64,000 bases of DNA from Scalindua_A sp046757465 (lineage in GTDB: Bacteria; Planctomycetota; Brocadiia; Brocadiales; Scalinduaceae): contig JBHHYH010000010.1 in the NCBI GenBank assembly GCA_046757465.1, positions 3,960 through 67,959 of the forward strand, given 5' to 3'. Numbering within the stretch: position 1 is the first letter of the stretch; the number at the start of each line of letters is the position of its first letter. A model generated the notes under the pieces. That model saw only the letters and a list, made by a program, of their open reading frames with translations, ran no database searches and was not told the DNA's origin. Positions 7,818-16,672 of this stretch are shown here, one piece after another. A program made the position numbers and the translations under genes.

Positions 7818-10039
7818 GATTTAAAAAGGTTTCTTTCCATAAAAACGAGATTCTCTTTGGCCATGATTCTACGCCATTTATAACGGCGGTGGAACATGAT
7901 GGTAAGAATGGTATGGAAGTGTTTTTCCGGAAGGGAGACAAGATAACTTCAGAGATTCAAACTTTCAGGCCGTTTCTATTTTTGGAAGATCTCGAGTATG
8001 CAAAAGGCTGGAAGGGTACTTATGAGACAAGTGAACTTGAAGGGAATGAATATTTTAAATACCTGGTATTTTTAAATGATTGGACGGATTTGCAACATTT
8101 GATGAAACATTTAAAGAAATCCACAGGCGCTACTCCGGCGAGTTTTGGTGCGCCGTTTTATTATTTAAACGACCCGGTTCATCAACACCTTCTCCTTACA
8201 GGACAGACGCTTTTCAAGGGAATGTCGTTTGGGGATTTGGTGAGGCTTCAACTTGATATTGAAACATATTGTGCTGAGGGGTATGAATTCTCGAACCCTC
8301 ACAGGGAAGAGGATAGGATTACGGTGATATCTCTTTCAGACAGTAGAGGATGGGAATATACAATTTCAGGAAAAGAATACGATGAGAAAGAGATGTTGGA
8401 GATTATGGTTGAACAAATTAATTCAAAGGATCCTGATGTTATAGAAGGACACAATATATTTAACTTTGATTTGACATACATAGAGACACGCGCAAAAAGA
8501 CACAAGGTTCCTTTAGCTGTTGGCCGCAATAAGCAAATTCTCAAGTCTCATCCATCTCGTTTAAATATTGCAGAGCGTACAATATCTTACAGGAAATTTG
8601 AGGCGTATGGCCGTCATATTGTAGATACATATTTACTTGCGCAGATGTATGATGTTACCGCAAGGAGTCTGGAGAGTTATGGTTTAAAGGCTATAGCAAA
8701 GCACTTTAATGTTGCCCCTCCTGGAAGGACGTATATAAAACCAGAAATGATAAACTGGTATTATGATAATAAACCGGATGAGCTTCTAAAATATGCTATG
8801 GACGATGTCAGAGAGACCAGGGCTATAAGTGAAATATTAAGCCAAAGCTTTTTTTACCAGACCCAGATATTCCCATATTCGTTTCAGAATGTCATAATAA
8901 GGGGTAATGCGACAAAGATTGATTCGCTCTTCATAAGAGAGTACATAAGCTCAAACCATTCGATTCCCCAGCCACCTCAGGCAAAAGAATATTCTGGTGG
9001 ATACACAGATATATTTTTTCAGGGCGTGGTTAATAGAATTCTGTATTGCGATGTTCAATCGCTGTATCCATCCATTATGATAACCTTCAAATATTTTCCA
9101 AAAAAGGATATGCTTCATATCTTTCGCTCATTGTTAGAAGACCTGAAGGATTTCCGATTGAAGGCAAAAGAAATGGTTAATACTGCAAAAACAAAGGCAG
9201 AAGAGATGTATCTTGATGCACTACAGGCAACATTCAAAACACTTATAAATTCATTTTATGGTTATCTGGGATTTGCCTACGGTCACTTTAGTGATTTTGA
9301 TAAGGCGAATAAGGTAACCGCAAAAGGAAGGGCCCTTATCAAGTCTATGGTTGAATGGTTAGAGGATAATAATTGTAAGGTGATTGAGATTGATACGGAT
9401 GGTATTTACTTTGTACCACCGGAAAATATTACAAAGGATAAGGAAGAAGAAAAACTCATTGAAGAATTGTCAAATACATTACCCACAGGTATAAACCTTG
9501 AATTGGCTGGAAGATATAAGGCCATGTTTAGCTATAAGATAAAAAATTATGTACTCCTCGATTACGATAATAGGATGATTATTAAGGGTTCTGGTCTGCG
9601 CTCCAGAGGACTGGAGTTATTTCAACGTAAGTTTATGGAAGAAATGATTTATCTCTTACTTAAAGGAAAAGGCAAAGAGGTGCATAATCTTTTGGGAAAA
9701 TATACAGATGAGCTTGTAAACCATAAGTGGGATAAGAAGATGTTCGTAAAGACAGAGTCTTTACAGGAGTCTCTTGCTACCTACAGTGAAAAGGTAAAGA
9801 AAAAAAAGAGAAGCGCTGCCGCTGCATACGAATTGGCAATTAAATCACAGCGTAACTACCAGCCCGGCGACCAGATCTCATATTATGTAACTGGAAAAAA
9901 TAGTAAGGTAAGGGTGTTTGATAATTGCAAACTCGCTTCGGAATGGAACCCGAAGAAACCGGATGAAAATGTGGAGCATTATAAAAAGAAGCTACAGAAC
10001 CTCTATGAAAAATTTAAGCCTTTTTTAAATGATGAATGA
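7808..10039 (+). CDS. Family-B DNA polymerase
   Basis: A 743-residue DNA polymerase of the B family with an intact 3'-5' exonuclease. Exo I is 'LQLDIETYCAEG' (about 147-158), Exo II 'DVIEGHNIFNFDLTYI', and Exo III 'YAMDDVRETR'. Polymerase motif A is 'DVQSLYPSIM' (about 415), motif B 'KTLINSFYGYLGF' (about 478), and motif C 'IDTDGIYF' (about 528). The start overlaps the phosphatase gene by 10 bases. It is closer in layout to archaeal/bacterial PolB than to phage phi29-type enzymes, and lacks a visible intein. It probably acts in repair or lesion synthesis rather than main replication. That role is inferred. Confidence 0.92.
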   Translation: MDVRFKKVSFHKNEILFGHDSTPFITAVEHDGKNGMEVFFRKGDKITSEIQTFRPFLFLEDLEYAKGWKGTYETSELEGNEYFKYLVFLNDWTDLQHLMKHLKKSTGATPASFGAPFYYLNDPVHQHLLLTGQTLFKGMSFGDLVRLQLDIETYCAEGYEFSNPHREEDRITVISLSDSRGWEYTISGKEYDEKEMLEIMVEQINSKDPDVIEGHNIFNFDLTYIETRAKRHKVPLAVGRNKQILKSHPSRLNIAERTISYRKFEAYGRHIVDTYLLAQMYDVTARSLESYGLKAIAKHFNVAPPGRTYIKPEMINWYYDNKPDELLKYAMDDVRETRAISEILSQSFFYQTQIFPYSFQNVIIRGNATKIDSLFIREYISSNHSIPQPPQAKEYSGGYTDIFFQGVVNRILYCDVQSLYPSIMITFKYFPKKDMLHIFRSLLEDLKDFRLKAKEMVNTAKTKAEEMYLDALQATFKTLINSFYGYLGFAYGHFSDFDKANKVTAKGRALIKSMVEWLEDNNCKVIEIDTDGIYFVPPENITKDKEEEKLIEELSNTLPTGINLELAGRYKAMFSYKIKNYVLLDYDNRMIIKGSGLRSRGLELFQRKFMEEMIYLLLKGKGKEVHNLLGKYTDELVNHKWDKKMFVKTESLQESLATYSEKVKKKKRSAAAAYELAIKSQRNYQPGDQISYYVTGKNSKVRVFDNCKLASEWNPKKPDENVEHYKKKLQNLYEKFKPFLNDE

Positions 10040-10061
10040 GTTGTAAAAATAAATGGCGACA

Positions 10062-10073
10062 GCTGTCCCTATT
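10062..10073. repeat. 12-bp inverted repeat, left arm
   Basis: GCTGTCCCTATT here is the exact reverse complement of AATAGGGACAGC at 14062-14073. The pair brackets the STAND gene and its attC-like site. The right arm is itself in a small palindrome, so REP-like elements are possible. Confidence 0.5.
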
Positions 10074-10140
10074 TGTTATTTACAATAATAATTTACCAAA
10101 CATCTGTATTATATTACTGCGTTTAGGCTGTATATTCTAT

Positions 10141-10148
10141 GTTATACG
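10141..10148 (+). other. Cassette-start-like site (R'-type GTTATACG)
   Basis: GTTATACG lies 35 bases before the STAND start codon. It is the exact reverse complement of the CGTATAAC that opens the attC-like site after the gene. In an integron cassette the first bases (TTRRRY type) come from the cassette's own attC and pair with its R'' box, which is what is seen. No attC of an upstream cassette and no integrase gene are visible. Confidence 0.45.
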
Positions 10149-10182
10149 TTCGAAAAGCATCTGAGAAAACATTAGGGACGAA

Positions 10183-13100
10183 ATGGCAAAAATAAATCAA
10201 ATTCAAACAGCTATCTTGGAATTAGATGGAGGTGCATTTCAAAAGCTGGCAGACTCTTATTTACTGAGAAAAGGTTATCAACAAATTAATCCTATTGGCT
10301 CCGTTGCTAGAAGCAATAAAGTAAGAAAAGGAACCCCAGATACCTTAATTCTAACACCAAATGGAAAGTATATATTTGCGGAATATACAACAATTTCAGC
10401 AGATCAAGTATTTAGCAAATTTTGTGATGATATAGACAAATGCCTTGATGAAAGTAAAACGGGTATATCAGTTGCAAAAATAGAAGAAATTGTATTGTGT
10501 TATACGTCTGAATTATCAGTTAAAAATATAGATCAATTACGAGTGAAATGTGAAGCAACAGGTGTAAATCTTAATCTATATGGAATTGGAGCGATTTCTT
10601 ATGACATTTTGGAAAAATTTCCTAGCATTGCAAAAGATTATCTAGGTATTGAAGTAGATACCGGGCAAATTGTGTCACTCGATAAATTTATCTCTCTGTA
10701 TGAAAAGAGCAAGTTTGCAACAACACTAAAAACAACCTTCCATTTTCGAGAAAAAGAAAAGAATAACTTACTTGCATCTATAGAAACTAACAGTCTAGTT
10801 ATTGTTTCAGGGCAAGCTGGAGTAGGCAAATCCAGGATTGCTATTGAATGCTACCAACATTTCATAAAAGATAATACATCATACAAAGCATATTGTATTT
10901 TCAATCAGGGAATTGATCTGTTTGAAGATGTTAAGTCTTATTTTTCCGATTCTGGCAATTATCTAATTTTTGTTGATGATGCCAATCGCATTAGTGGTTT
11001 TCAATATATTATTCAGCTATTGCAAACAAAGCGTAGCAACCAAAATTTTAAAATTATTGTAACTGTGAGGGATTACGCGCTAGATAAAATTAGAGATACC
11101 TGTAAACCTTTTGAAGCAGGTGCAGAGATAAACTTAAGTCCATTCACTGATAATGAAATCAAGAAGCTCGTTCAAGATGAATTTGAAATAAATAATCATC
11201 TATATTTAGATAGAATAGTAGATATTGCCCAAGGAAACCCGCGTGTGGCGATAATGGCAGCAAAAGTTGCCAAAGACAGTAATACGCTTGAAAGTATAAG
11301 AGATGTCTCAGAATTATATGATATATATTATTCATCAATAAAATCTGATCTTGATGCTTTGAATAATGAAAATATTCTAAAGGCTGCTGGAATTGTAGCA
11401 TTTTTTAGAAGTGTAGATCGAACAAATAATAACTTAATGTCAGATATTGAGGGAATATTTAGTATATCTGCAGAAGATTTCTGGGAGGTAGCTAAAACGC
11501 TCCATGACATGGAAGTTCTAGATATGTTCGAAAATGAGGTCGTTAAAACATCAGACCAAGTTCTTGCTACCTATCTTTTCTATTTGGTGTTTATTAAAGA
11601 AAAGATCCTCGACTTTTCTATCCTCATAAATGATTTATTTCCGCAATTTAAACAACGACTTGTGGATGCTATCAACCCAATACTGAACACCTTTAATTTT
11701 GATGAAACTAAGAAAACCATGCAATCATCAGTTGACAAAGTATGGGATCACACCCAAGCAAAGGATGTAAATACTTTTCTTCAATTAATTGATGTATTTT
11801 GGTTTTTGAAGCCAACTGAGACACTAATCTTTATTCAGGATAAGATCAAAAGTCTTAATAGCCAAGAAATAAATATTGATGAAATCAAATTTGAAGCAGA
11901 CTCTAATTCAACTTTGCCAGAATTTCTTTCAACTCTTTCATTGTTTAGGTTTCTAGGAATTGATGAAATTAAGATGTCTTTAGATGTGTTCTTGCAATAT
12001 GCGGAGAAGCAACCACAAGACACATCTGGAATTTTACACTACTTCGTAGATAGATATGGATTTCAACCAGACTCTTATTGCTTTGGTTATCAAGTGCAAT
12101 ATTCTGTTGCTGAGAAAACAATAGAATACTGCAATTCTGGAAAAAGTGAATATTTTTCTAGAGTTTTTATTGCATTGGCAGAAAATTATCTTCACACTCA
12201 TTTTTCTAGGGCCAAGTCAGGTAGAGGCCACACAATAACCTTCACAAAATTTGACCTGGTTGAATCAAGTGAGCTACGTAATCTCAGAAAATTGATTTTG
12301 ACTTATTTGTTTAGTCTTTATAAAAATAAAAATCTGCAACAATATATTCTTAACTTACTATTGACTCATTCACAGTCTGGATTAAATGTTTCTGCTAACA
12401 ATATTATTGAACAGGATGCAAAGTTAGTATTAGCCTTTTTTAAGAACGATCTTGCCCCAGATAACCTCTATCATTGCATTATTGTCCAAAACTATCTCAA
12501 GCTATTAAGGCGTCTTAAAATTCCATTTGAAGAAGATTTGAAAGTACTATTTCAATCCACTAGCTATAAACTCTACGATCTTCTTACTAATACGTTTGAA
12601 AGAATAGAATTAAAGTTGAGTCATGATGAGTATCAAGAATATAAAAAGAAGAAAATAAAAGAATTTACCAAATCATATTTGAGAGATGACTACGATAAGA
12701 TGTTTCAGAAACTTTTCGATATTCTTCAAACACTTAGCGAAAACTCCAAATGGCAAATAGGACAAGGAGTTATTTATATACTTGAAGAGCTCGTCGAACG
12801 AAACTCAAGTCTATATGGTGAAGTTATTAAACATTATTTACAAAAAGGTGATATTTTAAGACTTAATCCATGGATCCTAGTTTCTAACCTTATTACATCG
12901 TGTGGAGCAATAACCGCGTTTGAGGTTTTATCAATGGCTGATTATCCGTCGAAAAATAGATGGCTCTTTAGTTATTATCAACATCTTCAAAAAGAAGATA
13001 TTAAACCAGAACATTTCGAGGCTCTAGCAGAGTTATATGCCTCGTCAGCACACGAATACTTTATCAATGACCTAGATTTTCTTCTAAAGTATGAATCCAT

Positions 13101-13935
13101 TAAAAATGGCTTTATTGTCAGAATAACTCAAATTATTGTCGATAGAACAATTTCTGAACCACTTGTTGCGAATGTTCTATCTCTGATTTTTAATAAGCAC
13201 ACGGAAATAAACAAACAGCTAATGTCATTGTTTTCATCCAATTCAATACTACTTGAAGATGCCTATATAACAGTAGATAAGATAGATCATTACGCTGATT
13301 ATGATGGTAGTATGTTTTCTAAATTGCTGGATAACGATTTAAACTTTATTAATAGATACCTCGAGGATAAGTTCTCAGGAAAAAATTATCTAAGTAAGTA
13401 TAATGATGGCCGTGACTATTCGTTTATATGGCAGCGTGATGACTATATGAATGTTATGAGTAATATCTCAGAAATAGTTTTCAAGCATGAACAGAAAGGT
13501 CACTGCTTCGGATATTATGAATTGTTTTTTAACAAGAACGTAAACCCTCAAACTGATGAAAAAATATTAGACAGACAAGATGAATTTTTATGTGAAGAAG
13601 TTAGAGGTAAATCCACTAATAAAAAGTATATGGATTTATTATTTTACGTTATTGCTGAGTTTAAGCGTGGCCGCAGGATCAAATTCTTTCAAGTGTTCCT
13701 GGAGGCAAACCGAAATTTTGATGATTTTGAAAAGCTTCCATTTGAGCCTATCAGTTGGAGCTGGTCTGGTAGTCAAGTTCCACTTCTTCAAGAAAGGATA
13801 TGTTTTCACGAACAACTTATATCTATATGTAATTCGGTAAAATTTCTGAAGCATAGGCAATTGCTAGAGAAAAGAGTGCAAAGTTTACGCAAGCAAATCC
13901 AGGATGAGAAAAAAAGAGACTTTACAGAGGCATAG
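10183..13935 (+). CDS. STAND-type ATPase with nuclease-like N-terminus (Avs-like defence candidate)
   Basis: A 1250-residue protein. Residues about 14-70 look like a PD-(D/E)xK nuclease fold: a helix, then 'GTPDTLILTPNGKYIFAEYT', where Asp53 and Glu67 could be metal ligands, with Thr at the usual Lys place. The ATPase core has Walker A GQAGVGKS (210-217), Walker B 'LIFVDD' (261-266), an Arg in 'IIVTVRDY' and a 'QGNPRVAIMAA' GxP helix, as in STAND/NACHT ATPases. About 800 C-terminal residues are helical and repeat-like, fitting a ligand-sensing arm. I infer sensing of a phage product followed by nuclease activation. The stop lies 7 bases before an attC-like site. I cannot name the family exactly. 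Confidence 0.75.
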   Translation: MAKINQIQTAILELDGGAFQKLADSYLLRKGYQQINPIGSVARSNKVRKGTPDTLILTPNGKYIFAEYTTISADQVFSKFCDDIDKCLDESKTGISVAKIEEIVLCYTSELSVKNIDQLRVKCEATGVNLNLYGIGAISYDILEKFPSIAKDYLGIEVDTGQIVSLDKFISLYEKSKFATTLKTTFHFREKEKNNLLASIETNSLVIVSGQAGVGKSRIAIECYQHFIKDNTSYKAYCIFNQGIDLFEDVKSYFSDSGNYLIFVDDANRISGFQYIIQLLQTKRSNQNFKIIVTVRDYALDKIRDTCKPFEAGAEINLSPFTDNEIKKLVQDEFEINNHLYLDRIVDIAQGNPRVAIMAAKVAKDSNTLESIRDVSELYDIYYSSIKSDLDALNNENILKAAGIVAFFRSVDRTNNNLMSDIEGIFSISAEDFWEVAKTLHDMEVLDMFENEVVKTSDQVLATYLFYLVFIKEKILDFSILINDLFPQFKQRLVDAINPILNTFNFDETKKTMQSSVDKVWDHTQAKDVNTFLQLIDVFWFLKPTETLIFIQDKIKSLNSQEINIDEIKFEADSNSTLPEFLSTLSLFRFLGIDEIKMSLDVFLQYAEKQPQDTSGILHYFVDRYGFQPDSYCFGYQVQYSVAEKTIEYCNSGKSEYFSRVFIALAENYLHTHFSRAKSGRGHTITFTKFDLVESSELRNLRKLILTYLFSLYKNKNLQQYILNLLLTHSQSGLNVSANNIIEQDAKLVLAFFKNDLAPDNLYHCIIVQNYLKLLRRLKIPFEEDLKVLFQSTSYKLYDLLTNTFERIELKLSHDEYQEYKKKKIKEFTKSYLRDDYDKMFQKLFDILQTLSENSKWQIGQGVIYILEELVERNSSLYGEVIKHYLQKGDILRLNPWILVSNLITSCGAITAFEVLSMADYPSKNRWLFSYYQHLQKEDIKPEHFEALAELYASSAHEYFINDLDFLLKYESIKNGFIVRITQIIVDRTISEPLVANVLSLIFNKHTEINKQLMSLFSSNSILLEDAYITVDKIDHYADYDGSMFSKLLDNDLNFINRYLEDKFSGKNYLSKYNDGRDYSFIWQRDDYMNVMSNISEIVFKHEQKGHCFGYYELFFNKNVNPQTDEKILDRQDEFLCEEVRGKSTNKKYMDLLFYVIAEFKRGRRIKFFQVFLEANRNFDDFEKLPFEPISWSWSGSQVPLLQERICFHEQLISICNSVKFLKHRQLLEKRVQSLRKQIQDEKKRDFTEA

Positions 13936-13942
13936 TAAATAT

Positions 13943-14030
13943 GCGTATAACAATCACATGCACTCAGACAGCAAAAATCATCGTTCATTTCTCGTTATGC
14001 TTTTTACTGCCAGTGATGCCCAGCATTATG
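13943..14030 (+). other. attC-like recombination site
   Basis: Begins GCGTATAAC (R''-like) 7 bases after the stop of the STAND gene. It forms an imperfect hairpin with arms GCACTCAGACAGCAAAAA (13960-13977) and TTTTTACTGCCAGTGATGC (14001-14019). It ends GCATTATG, close to the R' consensus GTTRRRY but with A in place of the G at the crossover. Length 88 bp, normal for attC. The G-to-A change may have made it inactive. Confidence 0.5.
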
Positions 14031-14061
14031 TGTATAGTGTGATTAAACTCATTGCACAGAT

Positions 14062-14073
14062 AATAGGGACAGC
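14062..14073. repeat. 12-bp inverted repeat, right arm
   Basis: AATAGGGACAGC, partner of 10062-10073. Locally it lies in a palindrome (ATAATAG ... CTATTAT, about 14060-14082). Confidence 0.5.
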
Positions 14074-14134
14074 GACTATTATCTCGTCAGGGTAAAGAAG
14101 TTACTTGGAGAGAGGACAGGGTTTCTCTAGACTA

Positions 14135-14223
14135 TGGTGCCAAAGGTGGGAGTCGAACCCACACCCCCTTTAACGGGGACCGGATTTTGAATCCGGCGCG
14201 TCTGCCAATTCCGCCACTCTGGC
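14135..14223 (-). tRNA. tRNA-Leu (anticodon CAA)
   Basis: Read on the minus strand, the acceptor arm GCCAGAG pairs with CTTTGGC and is followed by an encoded ACCA end. The anticodon stem CCGGA/TCCGG holds loop TTCAAAA, anticodon CAA, reading UUG. A long variable arm (TCCCCGTTAAAGGGGG) marks a class II tRNA, and the T arm has GTGGGTTCGACTCCCAC. The CCA is at 14135-14137. It lies just beyond the STAND cassette, but the attC-like site does not use it as an attachment site. Confidence 0.97.
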
Positions 14224-14363
14224 TACCGCTTTGAATTTTTTGAAGTTAAGGTTAAATCCTTCTATTTAATACGTAGAGGAGGTCTTCAGACCCCCCACAT
14301 GTCATGGGTCAATCCTAATTTAAACATTTACATAACCAACATTGTCAGCTAACCAATGGAGAT

Positions 14364-14381
14364 GGAAACCTAAAGGTTTCC
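14364..14381. repeat. Perfect small palindrome
   Basis: GGAAACCT-AA-AGGTTTCC between the tRNA and the floA operon's last gene. There is no T run, so a terminator is unlikely. A decayed relative of the left half (GGAAACCTGAAG) lies near 50440. Confidence 0.5.
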
Positions 14382-14442
14382 GCTACTGCTGTAATATAAC
14401 TTGAAAAAAGTTTTTATCAGTGAAAATCTGTGTCCTGCTAAA

Positions 14443-14928
14443 TTAAAATAGCCTATGGCTCTTTCTTTTGGAAATTGGTGGGCCAATTATCTCTGCAAAT
14501 ATTATGGCACCTGGAAGGTTTTCTTTTGAAATGGTACCCCATGGAAATTTCATCTGGTAAAGTTCTTTTTTCTCAGGAATAACAGCCTCCTCTTTCTCCT
14601 CGTATTCTTTCATTAAGGGAGATTCAAATTCACCAACGACTTCTTCTTTTTCTGGTTTTGTTATAGGTGTAACTTTTTTTCTTAACGGTCTTGGTTTTTC
14701 TTCCTCAATTATTATTTTCTGTGGTTCGGGTTCCTGTATTTCTACGCCGAGAATCTCTTCCAGGTATTTGCCAAGTCTATCTTGCTGTTCCCTTGCCTTC
14801 TTCTTTACCTTCGGTGGTTCCTCGGTAGTAGTGTCGGTTTTTTTTCTAGCCCTGTTCTTGAGAATTGTAATTATGATAAAGATAATGAAGATTATGGCCC
14901 AGACTAGTTGTTCCATTCCTATATTCAT
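14443..14928 (-). CDS. Membrane-anchored protein of unknown function in the floA operon
   Basis: A 161-residue protein: one N-terminal membrane helix ('LVWAIIFIIFIIITIL', residues about 8-23), then a highly charged Lys/Glu/Pro-rich region. A short C-terminal motif 'LPGAIIFAEIIGPPISKRK' has the look of the 'AI(I/V)xSEILGPPxALR' ending seen in some planctomycete hypothetical proteins. The start has AAGGGA about 9 bases upstream. It is the last gene of the nfeD-nfeD-floA run on this strand, so it may act with the flotillin. Function unknown. Confidence 0.65.
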   Translation of the reverse strand: MNIGMEQLVWAIIFIIFIIITILKNRARKKTDTTTEEPPKVKKKAREQQDRLGKYLEEILGVEIQEPEPQKIIIEEEKPRPLRKKVTPITKPEKEEVVGEFESPLMKEYEEKEEAVIPEKKELYQMKFPWGTISKENLPGAIIFAEIIGPPISKRKSHRLF

Positions 14929-15126
14929 GGATTAATTCCCTTTAACTCGCCCCCGCCAGACAGTGAGATTGTGTCATAATAGTCATCCCGAACTTGTTTC
15001 GGGATCTCTAAGGTTGCTAACATACTGAAATCATTAGATTCTGAATCAAGTTCAGAATGACAAAATAGGCATTTCCTTTATTATGACGCAGTCGGGCAGC
15101 TTGTTAATTCATAATTGTTGCAAATG

Positions 15127-16155
15127 CTATTTTTTTGAAGTATCTCCACTAGTCTTAGAAATAGAGGTCCTCATTTCTGTATCTGCCTGGATATTTCTAA
15201 GATGATAATAATCCATTATTCCAAGGTTGCCCTCCCTGAAGGCCTGTGATATTGCCTTTGGAACCTCGGCTTCTGCAAGCACGACCTTTGCTCTATTTTC
15301 CTCTACTAAGGCCGTCATTTCCTGTTCTCTTGCTACAGCCATTGCCCTGCGTTTCTCGGCCTCTGCCTGTGCAACTCTTTTGTCGGCTTCTGCCTGGTCG
15401 GCTTGAAGTTTTGCGCCGATATTATGGCCTACATCAATATCGGCGATATCGATAGATAATATCTCAAATGCAGTTCCGGAATCTAACCCCTTTTCTAACA
15501 CTTTTTTTGATATTGAATCCGGGTTTTCTAATACCTTCTTGTGGGTGTCTGCAGAACCAATCGTGGTTACAATACCCTCACCAACACGTGCAATGATAGT
15601 TTCTTCAGTAGCACCTCCAACCAATCGTTCTATGTTTGCCCTTACCGTTACCCTTGCCTTTGCCTTAAGCTGTATGCCATCCATTGCAACTGCATCAATT
15701 GTCAGTCTACCTTTGGTCGGATCAGGGCAATCAATAACCTTTGGATTGACACTTGTTTTGACGGCATCGAGTACATCCCGACCGGCCAGGTCTATTGCAC
15801 ATGCCCTATCAAAGCCCAGCTCAATCTTTGCCTTATCAGCAGCAATTAAAGCCCTGACAACGTTTGGTACATTTCCTCTTGCCAGATAGTGTGCTTCAAG
15901 TTGCGGAGAGTCATAATCCAGTCCTGCCTTTTTTGCCATTATGCGAGACTCAACAATAACCCTTGCATGGACACGTCTGAATGTCATTCCAATTAATTGT
16001 AAAAGCCCGACATGAGCATCTGATGCCAACGCCTGTATATATAACCAACCATATTTAAATATTAAGATAAGAAGTAATATTGAAAAAATAGCGCCAATGA
16101 CAATTCCAATCGTTAATACCTCCTTGGAAACGGCAAGTATGGGTAAATAATTCAT
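15127..16155 (-). CDS. floA: Flotillin-like protein FloA
   Basis: A 342-residue member of the UPF0365/YqfA family. A re-entrant or single hydrophobic N-terminal segment (about 12-38) is followed by the SPFH-like domain ('VRALIAADKAKIELGFDRACAIDLAGRDVLDAVK') and a coiled coil rich in Ala/Glu/Lys ('QAEADKRVAQAEAEKRRAMA', about 253-272). FloA marks functional membrane microdomains and is usually encoded beside NfeD proteins, exactly as here. It starts 20 bases after the small nfeD gene. Confidence 0.93.
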   Translation of the reverse strand: MNYLPILAVSKEVLTIGIVIGAIFSILLLILIFKYGWLYIQALASDAHVGLLQLIGMTFRRVHARVIVESRIMAKKAGLDYDSPQLEAHYLARGNVPNVVRALIAADKAKIELGFDRACAIDLAGRDVLDAVKTSVNPKVIDCPDPTKGRLTIDAVAMDGIQLKAKARVTVRANIERLVGGATEETIIARVGEGIVTTIGSADTHKKVLENPDSISKKVLEKGLDSGTAFEILSIDIADIDVGHNIGAKLQADQAEADKRVAQAEAEKRRAMAVAREQEMTALVEENRAKVVLAEAEVPKAISQAFREGNLGIMDYYHLRNIQADTEMRTSISKTSGDTSKK

Positions 16156-16175
16156 GTTTTTCCTCCTTCAATTCC

Positions 16176-16637
16176 TTATGTTTTAACTGGTTTTACAATT
16201 ATCCTGTTTCCCTTTACATCTATTACCTTAATCCTTGTATTTTTTGAAATCATCTCGCCTTCTGAAATAACGTCTATTTTGTTACCTTTAATATTTGCGA
16301 TGCCTGAGGGTCTTAATGTTGTTAGAGCGATACCCTCTTCTGACAATAAGTCATTTAATCTATCCCTTGCGGAAGAGAAGTCTTTTTCTGAAGCCTTTAC
16401 TGAAAATGTCTTCGACAAGAGCTTGTACCATGATACAAAAAAAACTGGTATAAAGCAAATCCCTAAACCGAGTAGTATATGGCCTAATAAATTTGATACG
16501 TATAAGTAAGCGAATATTATACTCGTAATAACGCATCCAACACCGCAAAGACCAACTATTGCCCCCGGTATAAAGAGTTCGACTGTTATCGCAATTAAAC
16601 CAATTATAAATAGCGTTATTATTCCTGTTGTACTCAT
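16176..16637 (-). CDS. Short NfeD-family membrane protein
   Basis: A 153-residue protein with three or four membrane helices in the first 75 residues and a C-terminal OB-fold NfeD domain ('GIALTTLRPSGIANIKGNKI', then 'ISKNTRIKVIDVKGNRIIVKPV'). It lacks the protease domain and corresponds to the truncated NfeD1a type. It sits between the long NfeD (35 bases upstream) and floA (20 bases downstream), a standard flotillin-operon order, and probably bridges them in the membrane. Confidence 0.87.
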   Translation of the reverse strand: MSTTGIITLFIIGLIAITVELFIPGAIVGLCGVGCVITSIIFAYLYVSNLLGHILLGLGICFIPVFFVSWYKLLSKTFSVKASEKDFSSARDRLNDLLSEEGIALTTLRPSGIANIKGNKIDVISEGEMISKNTRIKVIDVKGNRIIVKPVKT

Positions 16638-16672
16638 TTTCGCCTGTAGCTTTGTTGCGTTTCATTAAAGCT

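Noticed and set aside
13943..14000. A shorter attC ending at GTTATGC (13994-14000)
   Set aside because: The box fits the consensus better, but the arms inside this shorter stretch do not pair; the 88-bp version does.
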